From the NCBI RefSeq assembly GCF_016401385.1, contig NZ_JAEACF010000001.1, positions 806,001 through 870,000 of the forward strand: 64,000 nucleotides of DNA, written 5' to 3'. The position numbers and the translations under genes are program-made. Under the pieces are notes generated by a model that did not search any database, was not told where the DNA came from, and saw nothing but the letters and a program-made list of their open reading frames with translations. Numbering within the stretch: the stretch's first letter is position 1; every line of letters starts with the position of its first letter. The stretch comes from Fictibacillus halophilus (GTDB lineage: Bacteria; Bacillota; Bacilli; Bacillales; Fictibacillaceae). Positions 7,803 to 17,758 of this stretch are shown here, one piece after another.

Positions 7803-9011
7803 TTAAACAGAAAGTACCTTTTTAATGCGTTCGATCGCCCAATCCAGATCTTCATCAGAAATGATTAATGGTGGTGCGAAACGAATAACGTTTTCATGTG
7901 TTTCTTTACATAACAAGCCTTGCTCTTTTAAACGCTCACAATAAGGTCGTGCTGGTTCGTTTAATTCAACACCGATAAACAGACCTTTACCGCGGACTTC
8001 TTTGATTACTGGATTATCAATCTTCTTTAACTCGCCTAAGAAATATTCACCAAGTTTCAGAGAACGCTCAACTAAGTTTTCTTCTACAAGCACGTCTACA
8101 GAAGCGACAGATACCGCACAAGAGAGTGGGTTTCCACCGAAAGTTGATCCGTGAGATCCAGGATTGAACACGCCGAGAATTTCGCGATTTGCTGCTACAC
8201 ATGAGATCGGCATTACGCCGCCGCCAAGTGCTTTTCCTAAGATGTACATATCTGGCTCGATCTCTTCCCAGTCACAAGCAAACATCTTACCAGAACGCCC
8301 AAGTCCAGATTGAATTTCATCAGCTACAAAAAGTACATTTTCAGACTTACAAACGTCAAGCGCTTCCTTCAAGAAACCTTCACGTGGAATAACAATTCCA
8401 GCTTCACCTTGGATCGGCTCTAGAATGAAAGCTGCTGTGTTAGGTGTGATTGCAGCCTTCAGCGCGTCTAAGTCACCATAAGGGATCACTTTGATTCCAG
8501 GAAGCATCGGACCAAATCCACGTTGGTAATCGGGATCAGATGACATGGATACGGCTGTCATTGTACGACCATGAAAGTTTCCTTCACATACGATGATTTC
8601 CGCTTGATTATCTGCAACACCTTTTACATCGTATGCCCAGCGGCGGACTGCTTTAATAGCCGTTTCAACAGCTTCAGCACCTGTGTTCATCGGTAATACC
8701 ATATCTTTTTTAGTTAAACTTGATACTTTTTCATAAAAGTCTCCAAGTTGATCGTTATGGAATGCACGTGATGTTAGTGTTACTTTGTCTGCCTGGTCTT
8801 TTAGTGCTTGAATGATCTTAGGATGTCGATGTCCTTGATTTACCGCAGAGTATGCACTTAGCATGTCCATGTAGCGGTTATTTTCAGGATCTGTTACCCA
8901 TACACCTTCAGCTACCGAGATAACGATAGGAAGTGGATGATAGTTTTGTGCACCATATTGTTCCGTTTTTGAAATTACAGTTTCCGTATTTTTCGTTTCT
9001 GTCTGTTTCAA
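7803..9011 (-). CDS. rocD: Ornithine--oxo-acid aminotransferase RocD
   Basis: A PLP-dependent class III aminotransferase that converts ornithine plus 2-oxoglutarate to glutamate-5-semialdehyde and glutamate in arginine/ornithine catabolism. The N-terminal region with NYHPLPIV and [16 protein letters not shown] is distinctive for ornithine aminotransferases. The PLP-binding lysine is in [10 protein letters not shown] (about residue 255), preceded by the DEIQ aspartate. I chose the TTG at 9011 (402 residues): the AGAGGTG ribosome binding site sits just upstream of it, whereas the GTG at 9020, giving 405 residues, falls inside that site. The gene is monocistronic with its own terminator. Confidence 0.9.
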   Translation of the reverse strand: MKQTETKNTETVISKTEQYGAQNYHPLPIVISVAEGVWVTDPENNRYMDMLSAYSAVNQGHRHPKIIQALKDQADKVTLTSRAFHNDQLGDFYEKVSSLTKKDMVLPMNTGAEAVETAIKAVRRWAYDVKGVADNQAEIIVCEGNFHGRTMTAVSMSSDPDYQRGFGPMLPGIKVIPYGDLDALKAAITPNTAAFILEPIQGEAGIVIPREGFLKEALDVCKSENVLFVADEIQSGLGRSGKMFACDWEEIEPDMYILGKALGGGVMPISCVAANREILGVFNPGSHGSTFGGNPLSCAVSVASVDVLVEENLVERSLKLGEYFLGELKKIDNPVIKEVRGKGLFIGVELNEPARPYCERLKEQGLLCKETHENVIRFAPPLIISDEDLDWAIERIKKVLSV

Positions 9012-9158
9012 AGGAAACACCTCTATTCTGCAAGATTTCTCACATTGCTATTATAGCAATGAAAGTGCTTACTTTACAGGGGAAACTCTTTTGATTGCCT
9101 TGTTCTAGGGAGTTCGTGGTATAGTAATATGGAGAATTATACATAGGAGGATATATTT

Positions 9159-9515
9159 ATGATTCATGCTCACGTAACATCTTGGTTCCTGGCGTTAATT
9201 TTGTTTTTTGTAACGTATATGCTATACAAAAAAAATGCCGGAAAAAAATCAAAAATTTTGCATATGATTCTGCGAGTTTTGTACTTAGCGATCCTGGCAA
9301 CAGGTGGCCACATGCTTGCTGGCTATTTAACGGACCCAGGTATTGTTAATCAAGGGCCGATTATTATTAAAGGAACTTTAGGAGTTGTCCTCATTGGATT
9401 GATGGAAATCATCCTTGTACAAAAAAAACGTGGTGAAAGCCGCTTGCTCAATTGGGTGTTTTTCTGGATTACTTTATTATTAGTGCTATTTTACGGTTAT
9501 TCCGTTCTTGGTTAA
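9159..9515 (+). CDS. yisL: YisL family (UPF0344) membrane protein
   Basis: A 118-residue protein with four predicted transmembrane segments (about 6-22, 36-55, 68-85 and 97-115) and little else. The pattern HxTSWxxALILFFVTYxLY and KxxHMILRxxYL matches B. subtilis YisL, a conserved Bacillus membrane protein of unknown function. It has an AGGAGG site, is a single gene, and is followed by a terminator. It sits in the same general yis neighbourhood as yisK, asnO and yisQ, although the genes between differ. Confidence 0.85.
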   Translation: MIHAHVTSWFLALILFFVTYMLYKKNAGKKSKILHMILRVLYLAILATGGHMLAGYLTDPGIVNQGPIIIKGTLGVVLIGLMEIILVQKKRGESRLLNWVFFWITLLLVLFYGYSVLG

Positions 9516-9523
9516 TGCGTTCT

Positions 9524-9551
9524 AAGTCGCCTTTTAAAGGGCGGCTTTTTT
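9524..9551 (+). terminator. Intrinsic terminator of yisL
   Basis: The stem AAGTCGCC(TTT)/(AAA)GGGCGGCTT is followed by a T run just after the stop codon. Confidence 0.85.
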
Positions 9552-9664
9552 AATTGGATAAAATAACCATAGTTTGTTTTATTAACAATGCCTACTGTAC
9601 ACCGATATAAATGGTAGCACGTATCATTTTATAAATTGGTTCATTGGACAGATGAGGTGTAAGA

Positions 9665-11443
9665 ATGAAAGAGATGGATGAATATTTAGCGCTGTCTCAT
9701 TTAATTAAGATGAATTCGAAAGAGATGGAAGAGCTTAATGATAATCTAATTGAATCTGAACAGCGCTATAAGTCGTTGTTCAACCATAATCCAGATATGA
9801 TCTATTCCATGGATTTAAGGGGATACATAACGAGTGTAAATCATGCGCTCGTCCAGTCCTTAGAGTATTCAGAAGAAGAGTTACTCTCAACCCACGCGCT
9901 GCAATTTGTATGTGATGAAGACCATAAACGGGTTGTTGAACACTTCAGGATCGCCGTACATGATAAACCACAAAATTTTGTTGCGAGTATTAAGAAAAAA
10001 GATGGCGGTCACATTTTAAGCAGCATCACGAACATTCCAATTGTCGTGAACGATCAAGTAGTTGGTGTATATGGGATCGGAAAGAACATTACATGGCAGA
10101 AGAAAGCGGAAGAAGAGATCGAACAGCTAGCATTTCACGACTCGTTAACTGGTTTACCAAACCGAAGTTTATTCGAAAAAAGGTTAAGAGAGCTGGTTTC
10201 TGATAGTGATCATTCAAACCATTTATTAGCTGTAATGTTTGTCGATATCGATCATTTTAAAATCATTAATGAGAGTCTGGGTCACCATATCGGCGACGTT
10301 GTGTTAAGGCACGTAAGCAATCAGCTTAGACAGGTGATTCATAGTCAAGACTTGTTATGCCGTTTTGCTGGAGATTTGTTCACTTTAATCTTAATGATTG
10401 AAAAGCCAGCAGACGTCATCGATACAGCAGATCGGATAGAAGAAGCACTACAATTGCCGATTTATCTAGATGGCCAAGAGTATACCGTTAGTACATCGAT
10501 TGGTGTAAGCATCTACCCAAATGATAGCACGAGTGCAGATGTTCTCATTAAGAATGCTGACACCGCTCTGCATAAAGCAAAAGAAAAGGGCAGGGGTAAA
10601 CGAGAATTTTTTACTGGTGATATGAACGCATTCACACTTGAGCGACTAAAGCTAGAAGGCTTTTTGCGAAAGGCTGTTCAAAAGGGTGAACTTGAACCCT
10701 ATTTTCAGCCTCAATATTGTTTGAAAACGGAAAGAATCATTGGATTCGAGGCACTTGTAAGATGGAATCATCCTGAATTAGGGCTAGTCTCTCCGATGCA
10801 GTTTATACCCTTAGCAGAAGAGATCGGACTTATTGATGAGATTGGTCGCTTTGTTCTATTCGAATCGTGCAAACAACTAAAACGATGGCATGATAATGGA
10901 GCTCCTTATCTGTCTGTCTCTGTTAATGTTTCGGGTAGACAGTTTCAAAGATTATCATTTGTATATGAAGTAAAAGAAGCGATCGAGACGGCTGGAATTT
11001 CTGCAGAATACCTACATTTAGAATTAACAGAGAGTACGATGATTCAAAATGTACAATACAGCATTAGCATCATGCAGGAATTAAGAGAGCTAGGTGTTCG
11101 GTTATCAATCGACGATTTTGGTACTGGTTACAGTTCTCTTAGTTATTTAAAAGATTTCCCAGTTGATTATTTAAAAATTGATCAAAGCTTTATCAGACAT
11201 CTTAGTGATGACTTTTTTAACACAAGTGATGCAGCGATCATTAAAGCAATTATCATGATGTGTGAAGGACTATCACTTTCAACAGTGGCAGAAGGTGTAG
11301 AAACATATGAACAGATGAAATTACTTCAAGAATATGGCTGTCATACTGCACAAGGCTACATAATCAGTAAGCCTATGCCTGTTTGTGAAGCGACTGAGTT
11401 CTTAAAGAAGTTTCTGTCAGCAAAAAACAGCACAACTCCATAA
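9665..11443 (+). CDS. PAS-GGDEF-EAL protein, probable c-di-GMP phosphodiesterase
   Basis: The 592-residue cytosolic protein has a short N-terminal coiled coil (1-30), a PAS domain (about 30-155), a GGDEF-type domain (about 160-320) and an EAL domain (about 330-580). The GGDEF signature is replaced by AGDLF, so cyclase activity is unlikely. The EAL domain keeps EALVRW, LTES, DDFGTGYSSL and the KID motif, so it should hydrolyse cyclic-di-GMP. No transmembrane segment is present, which suggests the PAS domain senses a cytoplasmic signal or cofactor. It is a single gene with an ATG behind GAGGTG, and its stop codon lies within its terminator. Confidence 0.85.
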   Translation: MKEMDEYLALSHLIKMNSKEMEELNDNLIESEQRYKSLFNHNPDMIYSMDLRGYITSVNHALVQSLEYSEEELLSTHALQFVCDEDHKRVVEHFRIAVHDKPQNFVASIKKKDGGHILSSITNIPIVVNDQVVGVYGIGKNITWQKKAEEEIEQLAFHDSLTGLPNRSLFEKRLRELVSDSDHSNHLLAVMFVDIDHFKIINESLGHHIGDVVLRHVSNQLRQVIHSQDLLCRFAGDLFTLILMIEKPADVIDTADRIEEALQLPIYLDGQEYTVSTSIGVSIYPNDSTSADVLIKNADTALHKAKEKGRGKREFFTGDMNAFTLERLKLEGFLRKAVQKGELEPYFQPQYCLKTERIIGFEALVRWNHPELGLVSPMQFIPLAEEIGLIDEIGRFVLFESCKQLKRWHDNGAPYLSVSVNVSGRQFQRLSFVYEVKEAIETAGISAEYLHLELTESTMIQNVQYSISIMQELRELGVRLSIDDFGTGYSSLSYLKDFPVDYLKIDQSFIRHLSDDFFNTSDAAIIKAIIMMCEGLSLSTVAEGVETYEQMKLLQEYGCHTAQGYIISKPMPVCEATEFLKKFLSAKNSTTP

Positions 11444-11461
11444 AGAGTGTGCTGTTTTTTT
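11422..11461. terminator. Bidirectional terminator between the EAL gene and the ABC permease gene
   Basis: The stem AAAAAACAGCACA/TGTGCTGTTTTTT has A and T runs on both sides, so it can end both convergent transcripts. It overlaps the last codons of the EAL gene. Confidence 0.85.
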
Positions 11462-11465
11462 CGTT

Positions 11466-12503
11466 TTATTTTTTCTTTTCATAATACATAAACGCAAGGG
11501 CGCCAATCAGTATAGAACCTTTTACTATATCTTGTGCGTAGTACGGTACGTTCAGCATCGTTAAACCATTAAGGAGTATACCGATTAAAACCGCACCAAC
11601 AAAAGTACCGATCACGTTCGGTTTACCTGCACCAAATACAGAAAAACCAATAAAAGCAGCTGCAACGCCGTCCATCAACAAAGGCGCACCAGCAGAGACT
11701 TGACCTGTACCGATTCTAGCGGCTAACAAGATACCCGCAAGAGTGGCAAAGAAAGCAGATAAAAGGTAAGCATACATCTTGTAACGCTGAACAGGCACAC
11801 CGGATAATCGGGCTGCTTCTTCATTTCCGCCTGTAATATACAATAATCTGCCAAAACGAGTCTGCTGTAGGATGACATGAACGACAATAACGGCGATCAG
11901 CATGATGATGACAGGTACCGGAACAGACCATATTTCACCTTGACCGATAAATAAGAAAGAAGGAAGGAAAACGCCAGGAGCTGTTCCACCTTCTGATAAG
12001 GGCATATTGTTGTAGATTGAAAATCCTTTAGTGAATGTAAGGTGCAAACCATTGATTATATACATAACAGCAAGTGTTGCGAGAAGGTCTGGTAGCCTCA
12101 CTTTTACAACGAAGAACGAGTTTAATAGACCTACTAATAAACCAATTGCAATCGGGATGAGAATGGCGATGATTGTTTCTTGGCGATAGAGAACGAGAGC
12201 AGCAGCACTCGTAACGGTCGCAAGGCTAGCCGTTGATCCGACAGAAAGGTCAAAACCACCAACGATTAGAGAGATGGTTACACCGATTGCGAGCAATGTA
12301 ATAATAGAAACAGAGCGTAAGATATCCGTAAAGTTTTGATAGCTTAGAAACTTATCGTTTGCTAGACTAAAGCCAATAACAGTTAATAATATGACAAGAA
12401 GTGTGCCATATCGGTAAAGAAAAGGAAAAATCTTTTCTTGAAATGAGAGTTTTGTGGTGTTTATATCGTTCTCAACGTGTTCTTTATGAACGTACTGTGC
12501 CAT
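11466..12503 (-). CDS. Sugar ABC importer permease (RbsC-type), probably for methylthioribose
   Basis: A 345-residue hydrophobic permease of the carbohydrate-uptake-2 family with roughly ten membrane segments. It contains the characteristic GGFDLSVGS motif near the first third and a GxxFVGAVLIGILLNGLTML segment near the C-terminus, as in RbsC. I chose the ATG at 12503 because GGAGGT precedes it by 5 bases; it overlaps the ATPase gene by 20 bases, implying translational coupling. It is the last of five genes in the mtnK operon. Methylthioribose as cargo is inferred from the SAM riboswitch and mtnKA context, not from permease residues. Confidence 0.8.
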   Translation of the reverse strand: MAQYVHKEHVENDINTTKLSFQEKIFPFLYRYGTLLVILLTVIGFSLANDKFLSYQNFTDILRSVSIITLLAIGVTISLIVGGFDLSVGSTASLATVTSAAALVLYRQETIIAILIPIAIGLLVGLLNSFFVVKVRLPDLLATLAVMYIINGLHLTFTKGFSIYNNMPLSEGGTAPGVFLPSFLFIGQGEIWSVPVPVIIMLIAVIVVHVILQQTRFGRLLYITGGNEEAARLSGVPVQRYKMYAYLLSAFFATLAGILLAARIGTGQVSAGAPLLMDGVAAAFIGFSVFGAGKPNVIGTFVGAVLIGILLNGLTMLNVPYYAQDIVKGSILIGALAFMYYEKKK

Positions 12504-13989
12504 AATGACCTCCAGTTGCATAGTGCATAATTTTTTCAGTTGTAGCTTCTTTTTTGTTCAATTCTCCAGCAATTTTCCCATCGTACATGACAAGGATACG
12601 GTCACAAAAAGCGAGCAGTTCTTGTATCTCACTCGTAAAATAGAGAACTCCTTTTTTGTTAGCGGCTAGGTTCTTGATACATTGAAACACATCTTGCTTA
12701 GCTCCAACATCAATACCTTTAGTCGGCTCATCGAAAATAAATACATCTCCGTCTGTAAGAAGCCATTTACCGATCGATGCTTTTTGTTGATTGCCTCCAC
12801 TTAAATGGTTCAGCAGAAGAGACGATTTTTGTGTCTTGATCCCGAGCTGTTTAATCCATTTTTCAGCTTCAGTTTTTTCTTGTTTTCTTTGGATGAAACC
12901 AAACTTTGTAAACTGTTTCAAGACAGGTAGTGTTAAGTTTTCAACCACATTATAATCAACGAGTATCCCTTCTTTCCGGCGTTCTTCTGGAACAAATCCG
13001 ATACCGGCTGATATGGCTTTTTGAGGGTTAGGTATTCTTACTTTTTTACCTTTAATGTAAAGAGAATCCTTGGACGGATCTGCACCAAACAATGCTCTGG
13101 CTGTTTCCGTCTTTCCGGCACCTACTAATCCGGCAACTCCAACAATTTCACCTTCTCGAACAGAAAGAGTCACAGATTCACCTGTTGATGGAACTCTGAA
13201 CTGTGTGACTTCTAAAAGGGTATCACCAAGTATTCTATCTTCTTCATCGTTCAATAGTTCAACTAGTTCATTGCCTAGCATCGCACGTACTATTTCTTCA
13301 GAAGAGCAATTAGATGTTTCCTTTTGAAGAGTCACATATCCATCTTTTAGAACCGTTACTCTTGTCGACAACTCCATGATTTCAGGTAAGCGATGAGAAA
13401 TATAGATAATGCCAACATCTTGCTTCTGAAGTTCCCGTAGTACAGAGAACAAGTGTTGAGCTTCTTTCGTACTAAGTGCGGCTGTAGGTTCATCTAGAAT
13501 AATAAAAGAGATGTCTTCGGAAATTGCTTTGGCAATGAGTACTAATTGTTTTTCAGCTAAAGAGCAATGAGAGAGAGGAAGGGCAGGGTCAAGGTGTAGA
13601 CCAACTCTGTTCAATAGCTCACGAGCTAATTTATATCTTTTTTTCCAAGAGAAAAAGGCTGGGCCTGAGATGAAAGTATTTATTGTAACGTTCTCTGCAA
13701 TGCTTAATGAGGAAACGAGAGCGGTATCCACTTCTTGAACGACCATCTCGATGCCAGCCTCTTTTGCATGAGCTGGTGTTTTAAGGGTCAGCTCTTTTTC
13801 ATCCAGTGTGATAACACCGCCATCACGTTCATAATCACCAGACAGTATCTTCATGAGTGTACTTTTACCTGCACCATTTGCACCTAAAAGAGCATGGACC
13901 TCACCGCTTTTCACGGTAAAGTCCACTCCTTTTAATACAATCTGTTCACCAAACGATTTTTGTATAGAAGTTAATGAGAGTATCGTCAT
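12484..13989 (-). CDS. Sugar ABC importer ATP-binding protein with two ATPase domains (RbsA-type)
   Basis: The 501-residue protein has two fused nucleotide-binding domains. The first has Walker A GANGAGKST (about 36-44), a signature-region variant (HCSLAEKQL) and Walker B FIILDEPTAAL. The second has GLVGAGKTE, signature LSGGNQQK and VFIFDEPTKGID. This duplicated, asymmetric form is standard for ribose-type importers, in which the second domain has a degenerate Walker A. It energises uptake by the adjacent permease. The ATG overlaps the stop codon of the binding-protein gene by four bases (ATGA). Confidence 0.9.
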   Translation of the reverse strand: MTILSLTSIQKSFGEQIVLKGVDFTVKSGEVHALLGANGAGKSTLMKILSGDYERDGGVITLDEKELTLKTPAHAKEAGIEMVVQEVDTALVSSLSIAENVTINTFISGPAFFSWKKRYKLARELLNRVGLHLDPALPLSHCSLAEKQLVLIAKAISEDISFIILDEPTAALSTKEAQHLFSVLRELQKQDVGIIYISHRLPEIMELSTRVTVLKDGYVTLQKETSNCSSEEIVRAMLGNELVELLNDEEDRILGDTLLEVTQFRVPSTGESVTLSVREGEIVGVAGLVGAGKTETARALFGADPSKDSLYIKGKKVRIPNPQKAISAGIGFVPEERRKEGILVDYNVVENLTLPVLKQFTKFGFIQRKQEKTEAEKWIKQLGIKTQKSSLLLNHLSGGNQQKASIGKWLLTDGDVFIFDEPTKGIDVGAKQDVFQCIKNLAANKKGVLYFTSEIQELLAFCDRILVMYDGKIAGELNKKEATTEKIMHYATGGHYGTVRS

Positions 13990-15122
13990 TGTTTATTATC
14001 CTTACTTAAGTTTTCCATCCATGGTGATGTTCCTGCATCAGATTTGCCCCAGCCTTCCACATACTTACCGATCTCATCCATGGAAACCTTAGATTTTGGC
14101 AAATCATCTTTTTCAACAAGGTGAGGCTGCACACTATAGATTTGAGGCGTTTCTTCACCAGCTACTTTTTGATAGAGAAAGCGCACTTGCAGCTTTCCAA
14201 CATCAGCAGGATCAGTTGCCGCTGTGGAAACCCAAGGGCTGTTTGCTTCTTGCATCAATTGCAGATCTTCGTCACTTAAGTCGATACCATATACTTTAAT
14301 CTCATCACGTCCAGCTTGTTGGATCGCACGAGTTACACCTTTAGCGAATTCGTCCCAAGGAGCAAATACAGCATCAATGTCACCTTTTTTAGGATATTTT
14401 TGCAGCAGAGCTTCCATTTGTGATTGCGTATCAAGCGCTGTATTCTGTGTTGCGGTACCAAATCGAGCGATCTCTTTAATCGAAGGATAACGTTTCTTAA
14501 AAGCTTCATACATGACGTTTCTTCGTTCCATCGGTGTAAACCCGCCAACCCAAACGTATACGATTTCTCCTTTGCCGTTCAGATCTTGTGCCATGCTTCT
14601 TAAAGCATTCCAAGAAAGGCTATAGTCATCCTGATCGATGACTGTTACTCCTGGTATGTTGATATCACTGTCAAAAGCGACTACTGGAATTCCTGCTGCG
14701 ACTGCTTTTTTTACACTTGGAGCAATAGCATCAGCACGACCATGATCGATTAAGATTCCATCAACTTGCTGGTTAACGGCGGTTTCAACATATGCTGCCA
14801 TTTTTGAAAGATCGTTATCAGCGTTGTAGATCTGCACCTCACCGCCGAATTCTTCAACTTGCTTCTTTACGCCACTAATATATTGAGAAGAAAAAGTTCC
14901 AATAGAGAACTGATTAATCGAAGCGATTTTTAAAGGTTTTTGAAGCTGTTCTGGAACTTTGCTTGACGTTGAAGCAGTATTTTTTTGTTTTGATTGTGAC
15001 TCGTTTGCAGTGGCCGGTTTTGTTTCTGTTTTGTTGGAAAGAGCATCTTGTTCATTGGTACATCCTGTTAAGAACAAGGCAGTAGTAAGGCAAGCGGTTG
15101 CCATAATTCTGAAAGGTCTCAA
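13986..15122 (-). CDS. Sugar-binding lipoprotein of the importer (RbsB-like)
   Basis: The 378-residue protein has a lipoprotein signal ending in LFLTGC (Cys about 21), a Lys/Thr/Ser-rich linker, and a periplasmic-binding-protein type 1 domain (about 65-365). It has the KIASIN start, the LIDHGRAD stretch, and the hinge-region GIDLSDED typical of ribose-class receptors. The start is the TTG at 15122, which overlaps the mtnA stop codon (TTGA) and has GGAGG about 10 bases upstream. Its place directly after mtnK and mtnA suggests it captures methylthioribose at the cell surface. Ligand specificity is inference from context. Confidence 0.8.
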   Translation of the reverse strand: MRPFRIMATACLTTALFLTGCTNEQDALSNKTETKPATANESQSKQKNTASTSSKVPEQLQKPLKIASINQFSIGTFSSQYISGVKKQVEEFGGEVQIYNADNDLSKMAAYVETAVNQQVDGILIDHGRADAIAPSVKKAVAAGIPVVAFDSDINIPGVTVIDQDDYSLSWNALRSMAQDLNGKGEIVYVWVGGFTPMERRNVMYEAFKKRYPSIKEIARFGTATQNTALDTQSQMEALLQKYPKKGDIDAVFAPWDEFAKGVTRAIQQAGRDEIKVYGIDLSDEDLQLMQEANSPWVSTAATDPADVGKLQVRFLYQKVAGEETPQIYSVQPHLVEKDDLPKSKVSMDEIGKYVEGWGKSDAGTSPWMENLSKDNKQ

Positions 15123-16177
15123 TGCTTTTCTTCCTCCTTTAGTGTGGATAGCGCTTCTTTATAATTGCCACTGACGATTCCTTTTTCTGTAATGATCGCT
15201 GAAATGTATTCAGCGGGAGTTACATCGAAAGCTGGATTGAATACTTTTATTCCTTCCGGTGCAATACGAACACCGTTTAGATGAGTGACTTCTTCTTCCG
15301 GACGTTCTTCGATTGGAATATCTTCACCGCTTGTTGTTTTTAAATCCAATGTAGAGAGAGGACAAGCAACATAAAAGGGAATACCAAGCGCTTTTGCTTG
15401 AAGAGCAAGACCAAAAGTTCCAATCTTGTTAGCTGTATCGCCATTTGCTGCCACTCGGTCACATCCAACGATCACCGCTTTAATATTCTTTGTTTTTAGC
15501 GTGTGGGCTGCCATATTATCTGTGATCAATGTCACATCAATATCGTTTGCTTGCAGCTCCCATGCTGTTAAACGAGATCCTTGTAAGACGGGACGAGTTT
15601 CGTTCGCGTAGACAGATAGGTTCCAGCCTTGTTCTTTTGCAAGATGAAAAGGTGCTAAAGCTGTACCATATTTGCTTGTAGCGATGGCACCTGCATTACA
15701 GATCGTCATCACAGCATCTCCGTCTTGAAGTAGCGATAAGGCGTACTCACCGATCTTTCTGCAAGTATTCTCGTCTTCTTCTTGAATTAAAAGTGCTTCA
15801 GCTTCAATGTTTTTTTTCGCTTCTTCTACAGAAGCGGATCGTTCGGCAGATGCCACAACACGGTCTAAAGCCCAAAATAAATTAACAGCTGTCGGGCGAG
15901 AGGAGGCTAAGTAATCTCTTTGTTTTTGCAATTGATTTAAAAACAAAGCATGATCAATCTCTTTTTCGGAATTACTCCAAAGTGCGAGTCCGAATGCTGC
16001 TGCGATTCCGATCGCTGGTGCGCCTCGAACTTTAAGCTTAGAAATTGCGTCCCACACGTGTTCTATCGTGGTTACGTTTAAGTAGACCGTGTGATGGGGA
16101 AGTTGTTGTTGATCTAATATAAGAAGATGGTCACCTCTGTATCTAACAGAAGGGACCCACTTTTCAGCTACAGTCAT
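15119..16177 (-). CDS. mtnA: S-methyl-5-thioribose-1-phosphate isomerase
   Basis: The 352-residue enzyme converts methylthioribose-1-phosphate to methylthioribulose-1-phosphate. It belongs to the eIF2B-related family. The catalytic pair is visible: a Cys in [15 protein letters not shown] (about residue 155) and an Asp in [18 protein letters not shown] (about residue 235). [13 protein letters not shown] near the N-terminus binds the sugar phosphate. The gene starts 3 bases after the mtnK stop codon, with the AGAGGTG site inside the end of mtnK, and forms part of the S-box operon. Confidence 0.95.
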   Translation of the reverse strand: MTVAEKWVPSVRYRGDHLLILDQQQLPHHTVYLNVTTIEHVWDAISKLKVRGAPAIGIAAAFGLALWSNSEKEIDHALFLNQLQKQRDYLASSRPTAVNLFWALDRVVASAERSASVEEAKKNIEAEALLIQEEDENTCRKIGEYALSLLQDGDAVMTICNAGAIATSKYGTALAPFHLAKEQGWNLSVYANETRPVLQGSRLTAWELQANDIDVTLITDNMAAHTLKTKNIKAVIVGCDRVAANGDTANKIGTFGLALQAKALGIPFYVACPLSTLDLKTTSGEDIPIEERPEEEVTHLNGVRIAPEGIKVFNPAFDVTPAEYISAIITEKGIVSGNYKEALSTLKEEEKH

Positions 16178-16180
16178 GTT

Positions 16181-17398
16181 TTAAGCACCTCTAATCCAGT
16201 CAGTAAGTTCTGTGATGTTTGTAAGTTTTCTTTGATTCTTAATAAGTTTTGCACCTAACTCAAGAGCTGTTTTTTTATAAAAGAGCTCGACCTCTCTTTT
16301 TGAAATAGAGTCTAGATCCGCCACATGTGCAAGTCCTATCGTTCTTCTAATGATTTCACATCCAGCAAAACCAATCGCTTCTTGGAACGTTTTTTGCAAG
16401 AAGCTCTCAAGTACACCTTCAGTCTTAGCAAAAGGATCAGTCGCTTTCTCGTTCCAAAGCTGTGTGAACGTTTCTCTGTATGTTTCCCACGTCTTTTCAA
16501 TCGTTTGTAAAAGATAAGACTGTATAGAGTCACGATGAAACGGCTCTTTTGCATGAGCATTTTGAGAGAGGTGATTAAGTGCAAGGTTAGCTATGAAGTG
16601 AGCGATATCAAATCCTGCTGGTCCGTAGAACGCAAATTCTGGATCGATCACTTTAGTTGAATCACTTTTCACAAAAATACTTCCAGAATGCAGATCTCCG
16701 TGAAGAAGAACTTCAGCTTTTGTTAAGAAGGCTAGTCGTAGTTGAGCCACTTCTTTTAAAAGCTCTTTGTCGTTCCAAATTCGATCAACATCAGGTTGAA
16801 GTTCAGCAGGGAAGTCGTTCGTTTCGATGTTGAAAAAAGGATCTGTGAACACTAAGTCTTCCGTGATTTTACAAAGTTCGGGATTTGAAAATTTTCTCAC
16901 TTGTTCTTTTTTCTCAAACGGATGCAGATAGAAATCGCTAGAGTAAAAAGCTGTTTTAGCAGCAAACGTTCCAATGTCTTCAGCAAGTTGTGGGTAAATT
17001 TGTCCTTCAATAAGCCCTTTTCGAAGGATGACATGATCAGACAAATCTTCCATAACTGTGACAGCAAGTGCTGAATCTGAAAATAAAACCTTCGGAACTA
17101 AGTGAGGAACGGATTCAGCTTCTTTTAATAAAGCATCGCTCTCGATTCGGGCCCGATCTAGTGTGAGCGGCCAGCTTTCTCCAACCACTTTTGCGTAAGG
17201 AAGTGCTTGTTTGACGATCAATGCTTTTTTGGAAGTTGCGCTTTCTATATGAAAAACAAGGTTTAAGTTGCCATCTCCAATCTCTCTAACATGCAGTTGG
17301 TTTTGTTCGGATGCATCAAAAAAATCTAAAGGTTTTACCACATCAAGGACTGTCAGTTCGTTTAACGGTTCGTATGTAGGTCTTACTTGTACGCTCAT
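16181..17398 (-). CDS. mtnK: S-methyl-5-thioribose kinase
   Basis: The 405-residue kinase phosphorylates 5-methylthioribose at the 1-position using ATP, the entry step of this salvage route. It has the aminoglycoside-kinase-like fold, with catalytic-loop motif LLHGDLHSGSIFV (about 228-240), metal-binding VIDPEFAFYGPAGFDIAHF (about 250) and an N-terminal lobe with the LIVKQALP lysine. The ATG follows a GGGGGGAA site. It is the first gene of the operon under a SAM riboswitch, so expression should rise when S-adenosylmethionine is scarce. Confidence 0.95.
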   Translation of the reverse strand: MSVQVRPTYEPLNELTVLDVVKPLDFFDASEQNQLHVREIGDGNLNLVFHIESATSKKALIVKQALPYAKVVGESWPLTLDRARIESDALLKEAESVPHLVPKVLFSDSALAVTVMEDLSDHVILRKGLIEGQIYPQLAEDIGTFAAKTAFYSSDFYLHPFEKKEQVRKFSNPELCKITEDLVFTDPFFNIETNDFPAELQPDVDRIWNDKELLKEVAQLRLAFLTKAEVLLHGDLHSGSIFVKSDSTKVIDPEFAFYGPAGFDIAHFIANLALNHLSQNAHAKEPFHRDSIQSYLLQTIEKTWETYRETFTQLWNEKATDPFAKTEGVLESFLQKTFQEAIGFAGCEIIRRTIGLAHVADLDSISKREVELFYKKTALELGAKLIKNQRKLTNITELTDWIRGA

Positions 17399-17430
17399 TT
17401 TTTGTTCCCCCCGGAAAGTTTTTTACAAAT

Positions 17431-17651
17431 AAAAAGAGCCTCTTTTCGTATAAGAAAAGAGGCTCGGAATGATCATTTTCCGCGCCTCTTATCTTAGCAA
17501 AACAAAATGTTTCGCCGGAATTAGCACCGTGCCATGCGCTGAACTTAATCAGCGGCTCCCCATATAATGCGGGCGCCCCATCTTGCAATGGTATTACGGT
17601 CGGTTGCTGGGTTTCATCGGGCCATATCCCTCCACCTGCTCTTGATAAGAG
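17431..17651 (-). promoter_or_regulatory. SAM-I riboswitch (S-box) controlling mtnK-mtnA-ABC operon
   Basis: On the minus strand the aptamer runs from 17651 to about 17486. It has the closing helix CTCTTAT..ATAAGAG, the conserved GAGGGAT-type and GATGAAACCCAGCAACC elements, and GGTGCTAATTCC. It is followed by an intrinsic terminator (GAGCCTCTTTTC/GAAAAGAGGCTC, 17436-17465, then a T run). When SAM is bound the terminator should form and shut off the operon. The P1 helix and core match the canonical S-box layout. Confidence 0.95.
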
Positions 17652-17707
17652 ACCAAAATTATTTGATTTTTCAATGCGCAACAATATTCACGCAATTCAT
17701 AATCGTT

Positions 17708-17737
17708 ATACTACAACGTTAAGTTAAGATCTGTCAA
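17708..17737 (-). promoter_or_regulatory. SigA promoter of the mtnK operon
   Basis: On the minus strand TTGACA (17737-17732) is followed after 18 bases by TAGTAT, placing the transcription start shortly before the S-box aptamer. Confidence 0.65.
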
Positions 17738-17758
17738 CACTAAATTTTTAAAATGGAT

